From: Pusillimonas minor
GTDB taxonomy: Bacteria > Pseudomonadota > Gammaproteobacteria > Burkholderiales > Burkholderiaceae_B
Assembly: GCF_014237865.1 (NCBI RefSeq)
Contig: NZ_JACJUU010000009.1
Span: 1 to 64,000 of the forward strand
Reading direction: 5' to 3'
DNA: 64,000 nucleotides
In this document: positions 52,387-61,871 of the stretch, piece after piece
How the letters are laid out: each line of letters begins with the position of its first letter
Numbering within the stretch: position 1 is the stretch's first letter
Made by a program: the position numbers and the translations under genes
The notes under the pieces: model-generated
Database searches by the model: none
What the model was told of the DNA's origin: nothing
The model's input: the letters and a program-made list of their open reading frames with translations, nothing else

Positions 52387-54653
52387 TTTTGGTCCCCCAG
52401 CGCTGTGGCCTGTTCACGACGCTTTAACACACGCCAGGCCGGCCACACCCCAAGCGCCAGCAATAACGCACCCAACCATAGCGGCCACCACACCGGTCGG
52501 TTCCATTGCGCAATACGATCGGCGCGCATGGCGGGGTCGAGCTTCAGGTACTGCAAGGTATTGCGCACCATTTGGGTGGGCTTGGCATTGGCTACCCAGG
52601 CCTGATACGCGCCGCCCGACATCGGATAAAAACCAAACATCCAGGGCATGTCTTCTTGGGCAATCTTGATCATTTCTTGTACCAGACGGTCTTTTTCGGG
52701 CCCGTCGTCGAGAAACCGCATTTGCCGAAAGAGTACGTCGTAGCGTGGGTTCTGATAATTTGAAGCGTTTTCACCGCCGGTTTTTGCCTTGGCGTTACCC
52801 CCATAAAGCAAGAACAGAAAGTTCTCGGCGTCGGGGTAATCGGCCACCCAACCCCACATGAACATCTGTGCCGTGCCCTGCCGCATTTTGTCTTGAAAAC
52901 GGTTGTAATCGGTTGCCCGGATTTCCAGCTCGATATTCAGCGCCTTCAGCTGGCGACGCATCCAGTCGAGTGTGGCATTAGACCCCATGCCTGCCGACGA
53001 ATCGAAGTACAGCACCAGCGGCTCGCCCGTATCGGCATGCCGCCCGTCGGGGTAGCCCGCCTCGGCCAACAACCGGCGCGCTTCGTCAAGACTACGCCGA
53101 ACGGCCCGCCCGTCTTCCCACCGATAAACCTGGCTGTTCAGCCCCTGCGGCAGACCTTGATAGCCGGCAATGCCCGGCGGCACGGGCCCGTGCGCCACCT
53201 CGCCCTGGTCGTTCAGGAATATGGAGATGAATTGCTCCCAGTTAAACGCAATACTGATGGCCTGACGCAACTTACGGTTCTTTTCCTGCTGTTCGGGGGT
53301 ATCGCCCTGCCCCACGACCGGGTCTAGCCAGTTAAAGCCCAGGTAAGTAATTTGCGCTTCGGTCGAGGCCAGCAGTTGCAACCCGTGGTCGGCATAAAGC
53401 GCGGCCTTTTCGGCCGAATCGCTGGCGGCCACACGCATGGCCACGCCATAATTGCCACCGTCGGCTTCAGGAATGTCGTAATAACCTTGCAAAAACTTGC
53501 CCATCAGCGGCACGCTTTCTTTTTCAAGGGAAAACTCGATGCGATCGATAAAAGGCGTCATTTGCCCGCAATCGGCCAACAAGCCGGCTGCCTGGTCTTT
53601 TGGCGCCCCATTGCACGGGTAGGGCTCACCCCGGAAATTGGGGTTGCGCGCCATGACGTGACGACGATTTTGGATGGATTCAACCAGCATGTACGGGCCG
53701 GTACCCACCGGCCAGGTGTTCAGCGACAAATTGTGTTGGGCCATGCCGGGTTGATGATAAAACCGGTCGGCCTCCCAGGGCACCGGCGCAGTGAACGTCA
53801 TGGCCAGCCAGTATTTAAATTGGGGGTATTTGCCCTTGACCCGAATTTGCAGCGTGTGATCGTCGAGCGCCTTGACCCCGTCAAACCCGTGGGCGCGCAA
53901 ATCAAGCCAGGCGCCATCGCCCTGATCAGCTTTCAGGGCCGCATCGGCCTGCTTCAGGCGGGCGGCGTAATCGGCAAGCCCCACAATATGAGAAGACAGC
54001 ACGCCAAAAGCCGGCGACACTACGCGCGGGCTGGCCAATCGCCGAATCGCATAAACATAATCGTGCGCAGTCAGTTCGCGCGTTGCCGTCTTTTCGAAAT
54101 CGGTGATGGCATAACGACCCTTCAGGCCGTCTTCGGGCAATGGCCAGTAGGCATAACTGCCATCGACATTACGCGCAAATGCCGGATGCGGCTGAAACGC
54201 GATACCCGGCTGCAGCGCGATGTTGTAGATGCTGTAGGCAATGGTTTCGCCGGGGGCATCAGCAGGCAGAGGCTGGTCGTTGACATCGAAGTACTGCGGG
54301 CTGGCGATATCAACCGCGGTACGCGGTATCAACTGGTAGGGCCGCTTTAAGTAGTGATAGCCATACAGCGGTTCGTAAATGGCATAGGTGAACGGCGTTT
54401 CGTCGGTGGAATATGAACTTGCCGGGTCGAGATACTTGGGCGAACGCTGGGAGAACGCCGTATACAAGACGTTCTCAGACAGTTGCTGTTCGGGATACGG
54501 GCTGTTGACCGGCTGCGGCGAACAAGCGGCAAGGGCAAGCAGGCTGCCCGACACCACAATGCGCCCGAACGCCCCCCGCAGCCACGCCAAGGCGCAAACC
54601 ACCAACGGTGCGGGCCGAGCCTGCCTGCGCGAGGCACCCCACGCGGTTAACAT
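52383..54653 (-). CDS. yejA: YejA-like extracellular solute-binding lipoprotein
   Basis: Substrate-binding protein of a YejABEF-type peptide importer; E. coli Yej also takes up microcin C. The ATG at 54651-54653 gives 756 aa. The signal peptide has a long basic N-region and ends in LALAAC (acylated Cys44), so it is a lipoprotein. The SBP_bac_5 domain follows (about 75-690). The C-terminus contains a predicted membrane helix (PLWLGALLLALGVWPAW, about 725-741) and a basic tail, unusual for a binding protein. A further GTG start overlaps the divergent gene and is rejected. Confidence 0.92.
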   Translation of the reverse strand: MLTAWGASRRQARPAPLVVCALAWLRGAFGRIVVSGSLLALAACSPQPVNSPYPEQQLSENVLYTAFSQRSPKYLDPASSYSTDETPFTYAIYEPLYGYHYLKRPYQLIPRTAVDIASPQYFDVNDQPLPADAPGETIAYSIYNIALQPGIAFQPHPAFARNVDGSYAYWPLPEDGLKGRYAITDFEKTATRELTAHDYVYAIRRLASPRVVSPAFGVLSSHIVGLADYAARLKQADAALKADQGDGAWLDLRAHGFDGVKALDDHTLQIRVKGKYPQFKYWLAMTFTAPVPWEADRFYHQPGMAQHNLSLNTWPVGTGPYMLVESIQNRRHVMARNPNFRGEPYPCNGAPKDQAAGLLADCGQMTPFIDRIEFSLEKESVPLMGKFLQGYYDIPEADGGNYGVAMRVAASDSAEKAALYADHGLQLLASTEAQITYLGFNWLDPVVGQGDTPEQQEKNRKLRQAISIAFNWEQFISIFLNDQGEVAHGPVPPGIAGYQGLPQGLNSQVYRWEDGRAVRRSLDEARRLLAEAGYPDGRHADTGEPLVLYFDSSAGMGSNATLDWMRRQLKALNIELEIRATDYNRFQDKMRQGTAQMFMWGWVADYPDAENFLFLLYGGNAKAKTGGENASNYQNPRYDVLFRQMRFLDDGPEKDRLVQEMIKIAQEDMPWMFGFYPMSGGAYQAWVANAKPTQMVRNTLQYLKLDPAMRADRIAQWNRPVWWPLWLGALLLALGVWPAWRVLKRREQATALGDQK

Positions 54654-54677
54654 AACGACAATTGCAGGAGAGAAACC

Positions 54678-55055
54678 ATGAGTGACCGTCACCTTGTTTT
54701 ATTGGCCGCCCTTTGCCTGATGACCGGCGTGGGCGCCGGCGCATTTGGCGCGCATGGCCTGAAAGCCTGGCTGTCTGCCGATATGCTGGCGGTATGGCAA
54801 ACAGCCGTACTGTATCAAATGATACATGGGCTGGGTATGCTTGGGGTTGCCGCCATCGCCCCCCACTTTGCATCAAAACTGTTGCTGGCCGCCGGCGTGG
54901 TCATGTTTGCCGGCGTCGTGATTTTCAGCGGCAGCCTTTATATACTGGCACTGACCGGCATACGGGCGCTAGGCGCCATTACCCCCATTGGCGGCGTTGC
55001 ATTTATAGCTGCATGGGTTATGGTTGCCCTTGCGGCATGGCGCTTTCGTCGCTAA
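54678..55055 (+). CDS. DUF423 family membrane protein
   Basis: A 125-aa integral membrane protein with four predicted helices and the DUF423 (YgdD-like) landmarks GVGAGAFGAHGLKA near the N-terminus, YQMIHGLGML and FSGSLYILALTGIR. Function is not established. GGAG lies eight bases before the ATG. It is divergent from yejA (24 bp) and 41 bp upstream of the deaminase gene, so the two rightward genes may share a transcript. Confidence 0.92.
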   Translation: MSDRHLVLLAALCLMTGVGAGAFGAHGLKAWLSADMLAVWQTAVLYQMIHGLGMLGVAAIAPHFASKLLLAAGVVMFAGVVIFSGSLYILALTGIRALGAITPIGGVAFIAAWVMVALAAWRFRR

Positions 55056-55081
55056 ACGCCCGGTTTTTTAAAACACGATAA

Positions 55082-56125
<1,044 letters not shown>

Positions 56126-56138
56126 GGGTTGCGGCACT

Positions 56139-56167
56139 CCGGCGCAGGGCACACAGCCCTGTGCCGG
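56139..56167. terminator. hairpin between deaminase and sulP genes (terminator-like)
   Basis: CCGGCGCAGGGC (56139-56150), loop ACACA and GCCCTGTGCCGG (56156-56167) form a 12-bp stem with one G-T pair. No T-run follows on either strand, so it may end or protect the two converging transcripts without classic intrinsic termination. Confidence 0.45.
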
Positions 56168-56182
56168 GCCGCCTTACCTTTG

Positions 56183-57913
56183 TCAGGCCGGCCCCTCACC
56201 CGCGGGCCGGTCTTCATCCCAGTCTGTCCAGGGCACGCCGTTTTCTTCAAGATACCCGTTCACGGCCTGCCCGAGCGTCGGAAAAAAATGATCTTGCTCA
56301 AACCTTGAAAATACCCCCAGTGCTTTCAAGTCGTCTTTGACCGGGTCTTTCATTTCGGCAAATGCCAGCACAATCCCTTGGGCGTCCAGTCTTTCTTTCA
56401 GTTCAGACAACACATCGGCCGCCGTCACATCGACACTGGTTACAGGTTCGGCGGCAACGACCAGCCAACGCGTCGGTGTGGGCGCCGACTGAATGGCGTC
56501 GAGCACGCGGGTAGAGAACAATTCGGCATTGGCGAAAAACAAGGGTGCATCCCAGCGAAACAACACCAAGCCCGGAATGCGTCGCCCTTGCGGATACCGG
56601 GTGATGTCGTGATAGCCCTTCAAGCCGTCAACACGCGACAAAATGGCGGAATAAGGGCGCCAGCTTTCCCACACAAAAGCCACCAATGCAATAACAACCG
56701 CCAGCCCTATCCCCTCGATGGTACCCACGACAATCACTCCCGCCGAGCACCCGACCGAAAGCCAGAACTCGGCCGGCCGCATGCGGTAGATACGCACCAG
56801 GCTTTTCAGGTCAATCAAGCCGACCATCGATGCAATCACCACCGCAGCCAGCACCGCATCGGGCAAGGTCTTGAGCAGATCGGGCCCATAAACAATCAAC
56901 AACAAAACGACGACGGCACCCACGACGCAAGCCAACTGGGTTTTGGCGCCGGCGGCATCGGCAACCGGGGTTCGAGATGCACTGCTGCTGATCGGAAAGC
57001 CCTGAAAAAAGCCCGTGGCCAAATTGGCCGCGCCAAGGCCAATCATTTCTTTGTCCGGGTTGACCTGATCACCGGTTTTCATGGCGTACGTGCGCGACAG
57101 CACGCTGGTTTCTGAAAAGGCCAGCACGGCCGCAACGGCACCGCCAATAGCCACCTGAAACAGATCGGTCAGCGGGATAAGGGGGACGGTGAATGACGGA
57201 AAGCCCTGGGGCAACGCGCCCAGAACGGCAACCCCGTGCTGGTCGAGACTGAACACGCCCGCCACCAGCATGGCCGCCAGCACGGCCACCAAAATGCCTG
57301 AAATACGCCGGTTATGACGCAGCAAAGCAATAAGCGCCAATGCCCCGCCCCCAATGGCCAGCGTGGGCCAATGCGTTTTACCTTCGGCGACCCCCGCAAC
57401 AAAGCCAATGAACTTGCCGATGACGTCGTTGGCGTCGACAGTAAACCCGAACAGCGTGGGGGCCTGACTAACCATGACCACGACCGCAATGCCGTTCATG
57501 TAGCCGTAGCGTATGGGTTTGGACAACAGGTCGGTGACGAAACCGAGCTTGATGAAGCCGGCCAGCAATGAGGTAATACCTGCGGCAATGGCCATGGCAC
57601 CCGCTAACGCCACGGCCTTGGCCGGGTCTCCCCCCGACAAAGGGACCACCACGGCAAAAATGACCGCAGCCAGCGCAGAATCGGGCCCTAACACCAGAAT
57701 ACGGCTGGGCCCGAACAAGGCGTATGCAAACAGCGGGATGATGGTGGCATACAAGCCGTAAACGCCCGGCAAACCCGCCGCCACCGAATACGCAATACCG
57801 ACCGGTACCAAAATTGTTACCAGCACCAGGCCGGCGACGATGTCGTCTTTAAGCCAGGCCCGGTTGTAGTGCATTAATACATGCAGCCCGGGCATGAAGC
57901 GTTCTACGCGCAT
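56183..57913 (-). CDS. SulP-family anion transporter with STAS domain
   Basis: A SulP/SLC26-type inner-membrane transporter for sulfate, bicarbonate or organic anions. The 576-aa protein has 10-12 predicted helices, the SulP motif VPVGIAYSVAAGLPGVYGLY (about 35-54), GPSRILVLGPDSALAAV, and a C-terminal STAS domain (about 440-560). The ATG at 57911-57913 lies 2 bp after the upstream SLC13 stop, with AAGGG upstream, and clearly fits better than longer in-frame starts inside that gene. The substrate cannot be set from sequence. Confidence 0.92.
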   Translation of the reverse strand: MRVERFMPGLHVLMHYNRAWLKDDIVAGLVLVTILVPVGIAYSVAAGLPGVYGLYATIIPLFAYALFGPSRILVLGPDSALAAVIFAVVVPLSGGDPAKAVALAGAMAIAAGITSLLAGFIKLGFVTDLLSKPIRYGYMNGIAVVVMVSQAPTLFGFTVDANDVIGKFIGFVAGVAEGKTHWPTLAIGGGALALIALLRHNRRISGILVAVLAAMLVAGVFSLDQHGVAVLGALPQGFPSFTVPLIPLTDLFQVAIGGAVAAVLAFSETSVLSRTYAMKTGDQVNPDKEMIGLGAANLATGFFQGFPISSSASRTPVADAAGAKTQLACVVGAVVVLLLIVYGPDLLKTLPDAVLAAVVIASMVGLIDLKSLVRIYRMRPAEFWLSVGCSAGVIVVGTIEGIGLAVVIALVAFVWESWRPYSAILSRVDGLKGYHDITRYPQGRRIPGLVLFRWDAPLFFANAELFSTRVLDAIQSAPTPTRWLVVAAEPVTSVDVTAADVLSELKERLDAQGIVLAFAEMKDPVKDDLKALGVFSRFEQDHFFPTLGQAVNGYLEENGVPWTDWDEDRPAGEGPA

Positions 57914-57915
57914 AG

Positions 57916-59808
57916 TTACCCTTTTAACGGCCAAACCCACAACAACAGCGGCACCGCCGTTGCAACAACCAGGATATCGAGCGGCAAGCCCATCCGCCAG
58001 TAATCGCCAAACCGGAAGCCGCCGGGCCCCAAAATAAGGGTGTTGTTCTGGTGACCGATAGGTGTCATGAATGCGCACGAAGCGCCAATGGCCACCGCCA
58101 TCAAGAAGGTATCGGGGTTGACGCCCAATTGCTGGGCAGCGCCCAGCGCAATAGGCGCCAACACCGCGGCAGTTGCCGCGTTATTCATCAGGTCAGTCAG
58201 GATCATCGTCGTCATGAACACCACCACCAGCGCAATTACGGCATCGCCCCGCGCCAGATGATCGAGCAAGAACCCTGCGACTACCCCGGCCGCCCCGGTG
58301 GTTTGCATGGCGCCCGCCACCGGCAACAGCATGGCCAGCAGCACAATGACCGGCCAATCGACCTGCTCGTATACCGAGCGCAAAGACACAGTGCGAAACA
58401 CCATGGACGCCAGCACACCGGCGGCAAAGGCAATGGCCGCCGACACCCACCCCGACGCGGCCGCCATCACCGCCAGACCCATGATGACGGAAGACAAGAT
58501 GGCATTGCGTTTATCGGGGATGCGTACATTGCGCTGGGCCAACGGCACGGCGCCCATGGCCCCGGCGAAACTGCCCAGGGCTTCGGGTGGGCCCTGCAGC
58601 AACAGCAGATCACCCGCGCGCAGTTTCAAGGTTCTAAGACGGGTGGTCAGCCGCTGCCCCTGACGAGACACTGCCAGCAAATTAATGCCATAGCGGGTTC
58701 GAAGCAACAGATCGCTGGCCGAACGATTGACCAAGTCGGAAGTGGGCAACACGGCCAGCTCTTGCAAGACAAACTCTTCGGGACGTTCAGCGGGCTCTTC
58801 TTCGGGTTGATCGACCGGATTGTCTTGGGCCGGACCTTTACCCGCTTTGCTGGCCGCAAGATTCCGACCGGCGTCGGTCTCATCTGCCTGTGGCTCATCT
58901 TCGTCGTCTACCTGATTGGACTGAGCCTCTTCAAGCACCAACCCGAATCGAGACAGGACATCGGCCAGGCGCTCGGCATCAGTTTCAATCACCAGAATAT
59001 CGTTGGCACGCACAACCCGTGCGGCGCTAGGTGCCATCATGCGAACCTCGTTGCGCACCAGCCCGATAATCTGGGCATCCAGCTCGTCAAACTCGGTATC
59101 GAGCTCGCGCAAGGATTTGCCGGCCAGTCTGCTTTCTTCAGGCACTCGGGCTTCGGTCATGTAGGCCTCGGTTTCGAAACCCTCGATACCGGCTTTCTCG
59201 CGAACCGGAACCAAACGCCAACCCAGTAAGGCAATAAACATAACCCCGACAACCGTAACCCCTACCCCTACCGGCGTGAAGTCGAACATACTGAAAGTAC
59301 CCAGCCCGGCCGAATCGCGAAAACCCGAAATAATAAGGTTGGGCGGCGTACCGATAAGGGTGGTGGTGCCGCCCAGAATTGAGCCAAACGCCAGCGGCAT
59401 GAGCACCTGACCGGGCGCCAACGAAAGGCGACCGGCTACCTGAATGGCCACCGGCATGAGCAAGGCCAACGCACCCACGTTATTCATAAAGCCAGACAAG
59501 AAAGCGGCCAAGGCGGTAAGCGCGGCAATACTGAGCATGGGACCGGCTTTGGCGGGCAACAAGGTCGACGTCAAGACATTGACCGCACCGGACGACTGCA
59601 AGGCACTGCTTAGCACCAGCACACAGGCAACTGTCACCACGGCCGTATGCCCGAAGCCGGCAAATGCTTCGGATGGATTGACCAGGCCGGTAAACACGCA
59701 TGCCAGCATTGCGCCGGTGGCAACCATATCGTGGCGCCAACGCCCCCACAAAAACAGGCCGATGGTCACAAGCAAAATAGACAGAATCAGGGTTTGGTCT
59801 AGAGTCAT
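57916..59808 (-). CDS. SLC13-family permease with two RCK_C (TrkA-C) domains
   Basis: A divalent anion:Na+ symporter or ArsB/NhaD-like permease with about 11 helices. The central cytoplasmic part (about 205-425) has two TrkA-C/RCK_C domains separated by an acidic, disordered insert (about 293-348, rich in Asp, Glu, Gln and Pro). Related SLC13 proteins with RCK_C inserts are often annotated as sulfate permeases. The 630-aa gene is followed after 2 bp by the SulP gene, so two unrelated anion transporters share a transcript. It is divergent from the ferritin-like gene. Confidence 0.88.
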   Translation of the reverse strand: MTLDQTLILSILLVTIGLFLWGRWRHDMVATGAMLACVFTGLVNPSEAFAGFGHTAVVTVACVLVLSSALQSSGAVNVLTSTLLPAKAGPMLSIAALTALAAFLSGFMNNVGALALLMPVAIQVAGRLSLAPGQVLMPLAFGSILGGTTTLIGTPPNLIISGFRDSAGLGTFSMFDFTPVGVGVTVVGVMFIALLGWRLVPVREKAGIEGFETEAYMTEARVPEESRLAGKSLRELDTEFDELDAQIIGLVRNEVRMMAPSAARVVRANDILVIETDAERLADVLSRFGLVLEEAQSNQVDDEDEPQADETDAGRNLAASKAGKGPAQDNPVDQPEEEPAERPEEFVLQELAVLPTSDLVNRSASDLLLRTRYGINLLAVSRQGQRLTTRLRTLKLRAGDLLLLQGPPEALGSFAGAMGAVPLAQRNVRIPDKRNAILSSVIMGLAVMAAASGWVSAAIAFAAGVLASMVFRTVSLRSVYEQVDWPVIVLLAMLLPVAGAMQTTGAAGVVAGFLLDHLARGDAVIALVVVFMTTMILTDLMNNAATAAVLAPIALGAAQQLGVNPDTFLMAVAIGASCAFMTPIGHQNNTLILGPGGFRFGDYWRMGLPLDILVVATAVPLLLWVWPLKG

Positions 59809-59901
59809 GGTGCGCCTTGCCGCCCCGGGCGAGTCCGGAGTATGGCCGTCACTATACCTTGGGTTTGTGCTATTTTTAAGGCTCGAATAAAGGAGCTACA
59901 G

Positions 59902-60189
59902 ATGTCAAATGAAGGCTATCACGAACCCGTATCCGAACTCAGCAACGAAACACGCGACATGCATCGCGCCATCGTATCGCTCATGGAAGAGCTTGAGGCT
60001 GTCGACTGGTACAACCAGCGCGTCGACGCCTGTAAAGACCCCGAACTCAAGGCCATTCTGGAACACAACCGCGACGAAGAAAAAGAGCATGCGGCCATGA
60101 CACTGGAATGGATTCGCCGCCGCGACCCCGTTTTTGACAAAGAGCTACGCGACTGGCTGTTTACCGATAAAAAGCTGGACCACCACTAA
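59902..60189 (+). CDS. encapsulated-ferritin-like (EncFtn) protein, stand-alone
   Basis: A 95-aa ferritin-like protein. The landmark segments EELEAVDWYNQRVDA (29-43) and HNRDEEKEHAAMTLEW (55-70) match encapsulin-associated ferritin (EncFtn). EncFtn from Rhodospirillum rubrum binds iron through Glu32, Glu62 and His65. The matching residues here are Glu30, Glu60 and His63, with Trp36 conserved. Such proteins form a ring and a ferroxidase centre across subunits. The protein ends DWLFTDKKLDHH and lacks the C-terminal encapsulin-targeting peptide. No encapsulin shell gene is in the window. The chosen ATG has AAGGAG at good spacing; a 20-codon upstream extension is ignored. Confidence 0.9.
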   Translation: MSNEGYHEPVSELSNETRDMHRAIVSLMEELEAVDWYNQRVDACKDPELKAILEHNRDEEKEHAAMTLEWIRRRDPVFDKELRDWLFTDKKLDHH

Positions 60190-60206
60190 CCCGAAACAAC
60201 GCCGGC

Positions 60207-61352
60207 TTAACGGCGCAAAATATCGGCATTAACGCGGTTAATGTCGTTGTGACCGCAAAATGCCATGGTCAGGTCAAGTTCTTTGGCCATAATTTCAAGG
60301 CAACGGGTAACGCCGGCTTCGCCGGCGGCACCCAGGCCGTACAAAAACGACCGCCCTATCATGGTGCCTTTTGCCCCCAGGGCTATGGCACGCAATACGT
60401 CTTGCCCCGACCTGATCCCGCTGTCCATCCAGACCTCGGTCTGGTTGCCGACGGCACTGACAATTTCGGGCAAGACTTCAATGGGTGACGGCGCGCCGTC
60501 AAGCTGGCGACCGCCATGGTTGGAGACAACGATGGCATCGGCACCGGCATCGGCCGCAGCCTGGGCGTCTTCGACTTCCATGACGCCTTTAAGCACCAGT
60601 TTGCCGCCCCAAAGGTCTTTGATGCGTTTGACGTCATCCCAGTTCAGGCGAGGGTCGAATTGCTCGGCTGTCCAGGCGCCAAGTGATGACACATCGGTAA
60701 CGCCTTTGGCGTGACCCACGATATTGCGGAAGGTGCGACGCCGGGTTTGCGCCATGCCCAGACACCAATGCGGCTTGGTGGCCAGGTTTAACAGATTGCG
60801 CAGGGTGGGTTTTGGCGGTGCGGTCAGACCGTTCTTGATGTCGTTGTGACGCTGACCCATAACCTGAAGGTCAAGGGTCACCACCAGCGCAGAACACTGT
60901 GCCGCCTTCGCGCGCTGAATGAGACTTTTCATGAAATCTTTGTCACGCATGACGTACAGCTGAAACCAGAATGGTGCCTGGGTAAATTCGGCCACGTCTT
61001 CAATGGAGCAGATGCTCATTGTGGACAGCGTAAACGGAATACCGAATTTGTTGGCAGCGCGGGCGGCCAGCATCTCGCCGTCGGCATGCAACATGCCGGT
61101 CAACCCGGTGGGCGCAATGGCAACAGGCATGGCAACGTCCCGGCCCAGCATGGTGCTGCGAATATTGCGGTGTTCAATATCAACGGCCACCCGCTGACGA
61201 AACTTGATGCGCTGAAGATCGGCTTCGTTGGCGTGCAATGTGCTTTCTGTCCAGGACCCGGCGGCGACATATTCGTAGAACATGCGGGGGACGCGACGCC
61301 TGGCGGCGCGATGCAGGTCTTCGATGCAGGTCATTTTTGATAGGTTGGTCAA
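60207..61352 (-). CDS. lldD: L-lactate dehydrogenase (quinone), FMN-dependent
   Basis: An FMN-dependent alpha-hydroxy-acid dehydrogenase, most likely LldD for respiratory L-lactate use. Family segments are RRVPRMFYEYVAAGSWTESTL, APTGLTGMLHADGE, WFQLYVMRD, KGVMEVEDA and the catalytic His in SNHGGRQLDG, plus WMDSGIRSGQDVLRA. A TTG at 61350-61352 gives 381 aa with GGGGGA upstream, and fits the family N-terminus. An ATG six codons later has no Shine-Dalgarno, and longer frames lack family similarity. It converges with the EncFtn gene. Glycolate- or mandelate-type activity is less likely but not excluded. Confidence 0.9.
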   Translation of the reverse strand: MTNLSKMTCIEDLHRAARRRVPRMFYEYVAAGSWTESTLHANEADLQRIKFRQRVAVDIEHRNIRSTMLGRDVAMPVAIAPTGLTGMLHADGEMLAARAANKFGIPFTLSTMSICSIEDVAEFTQAPFWFQLYVMRDKDFMKSLIQRAKAAQCSALVVTLDLQVMGQRHNDIKNGLTAPPKPTLRNLLNLATKPHWCLGMAQTRRRTFRNIVGHAKGVTDVSSLGAWTAEQFDPRLNWDDVKRIKDLWGGKLVLKGVMEVEDAQAAADAGADAIVVSNHGGRQLDGAPSPIEVLPEIVSAVGNQTEVWMDSGIRSGQDVLRAIALGAKGTMIGRSFLYGLGAAGEAGVTRCLEIMAKELDLTMAFCGHNDINRVNADILRR

Positions 61353-61483
61353 GGTTGATCCCCCGATATTGTTTTGATGCACAAGACCGCGGTGCGGGTG
61401 CCTGTGTTCTGGGTTTTGTTCGATGGGGGCAATTATAGGAAGGAAGGGATTTGAATGCGGGGGATGCAAATTATTTTGCCGGG

Positions 61484-61512
61484 TTGACGCACAAGGCTGA
61501 TTTTTTTGTTAT
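61484..61512 (+). promoter_or_regulatory. upstream promoter-like site before tRNA-Arg
   Basis: TTGACG (61484-61489) is followed after 17 bp by TGTTAT (61507-61512). A TATAGT sits at 61510-61515 but 20 bp from the -35. The 14 bp from 61507 recur with one mismatch at the real tRNA promoter (61611 on), so a duplicated promoter segment is likely. Confidence 0.35.
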
Positions 61513-61590
61513 AGTTGCGCCCTTCGCGAAACTTCTGTGTTCAAAAGACACAGGCCGGGAAATAAAAACAAAAAATTTTCTGGCTTTTGC

Positions 61591-61619
61591 ATGACACCGC
61601 AAAAAAGTTATGTTATAGT
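61591..61619 (+). promoter_or_regulatory. promoter of tRNA-Arg
   Basis: ATGACA (61591-61596), a 17-bp spacer and TATAGT (61614-61619) each match sigma-70 boxes at five of six positions. The tRNA begins 15 bp after the -10. Confidence 0.75.
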
Positions 61620-61633
61620 TTCGCTTCTTTACA

Positions 61634-61710
61634 GCGGCTGTAGCTCAGTTGGATAGAGTACTTGGCTACGAACCAAGGGGTCGTGGGTTCGAATCCTGCC
61701 AGCCGCGCCA
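61634..61710 (+). tRNA. tRNA-Arg (ACG)
   Basis: 77-nt tRNA with encoded CCA (61708-61710). The acceptor stem pairs GCGGCTG with CAGCCGC, with discriminator G. The D-arm contains AGCTCAGTTGGATAGAG, the anticodon loop CTACGAA gives anticodon ACG (A34 is normally edited to inosine), and the T-loop is TTCGAATC. tRNA genes of this kind are common island integration sites; accessory-looking genes follow downstream. Confidence 0.98.
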
Positions 61711-61715
61711 TATTT

Positions 61716-61746
61716 AAAAGGGCCTTCCTTCGGGAAGGCCCTTTTT
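61716..61746 (+). terminator. terminator of tRNA-Arg
   Basis: GGGCCTTCC (61720-61728), tetraloop TTCG and GGAAGGCCC (61733-61741) make a perfect 9-bp stem capped by a stable UUCG loop, followed by five T. Confidence 0.93.
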
Positions 61747-61871
61747 CTTTGTGAGCGCCCCATTCTGGCTCGGCTCTACCCCATTCTCGGGGTGCAGTTC
61801 ATATCGGGGAAACGCGTTCACCAGGCACAGTTAATCACACCGTTCCAAGCGCTTGTCTGAGTGTACAAACC

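Noticed and set aside
61634-61710. Attachment-site duplication of tRNA-Arg 3' end
   Set aside because: No second copy of the tRNA 3' end was found to the right within the window; the far end of any island would be outside.
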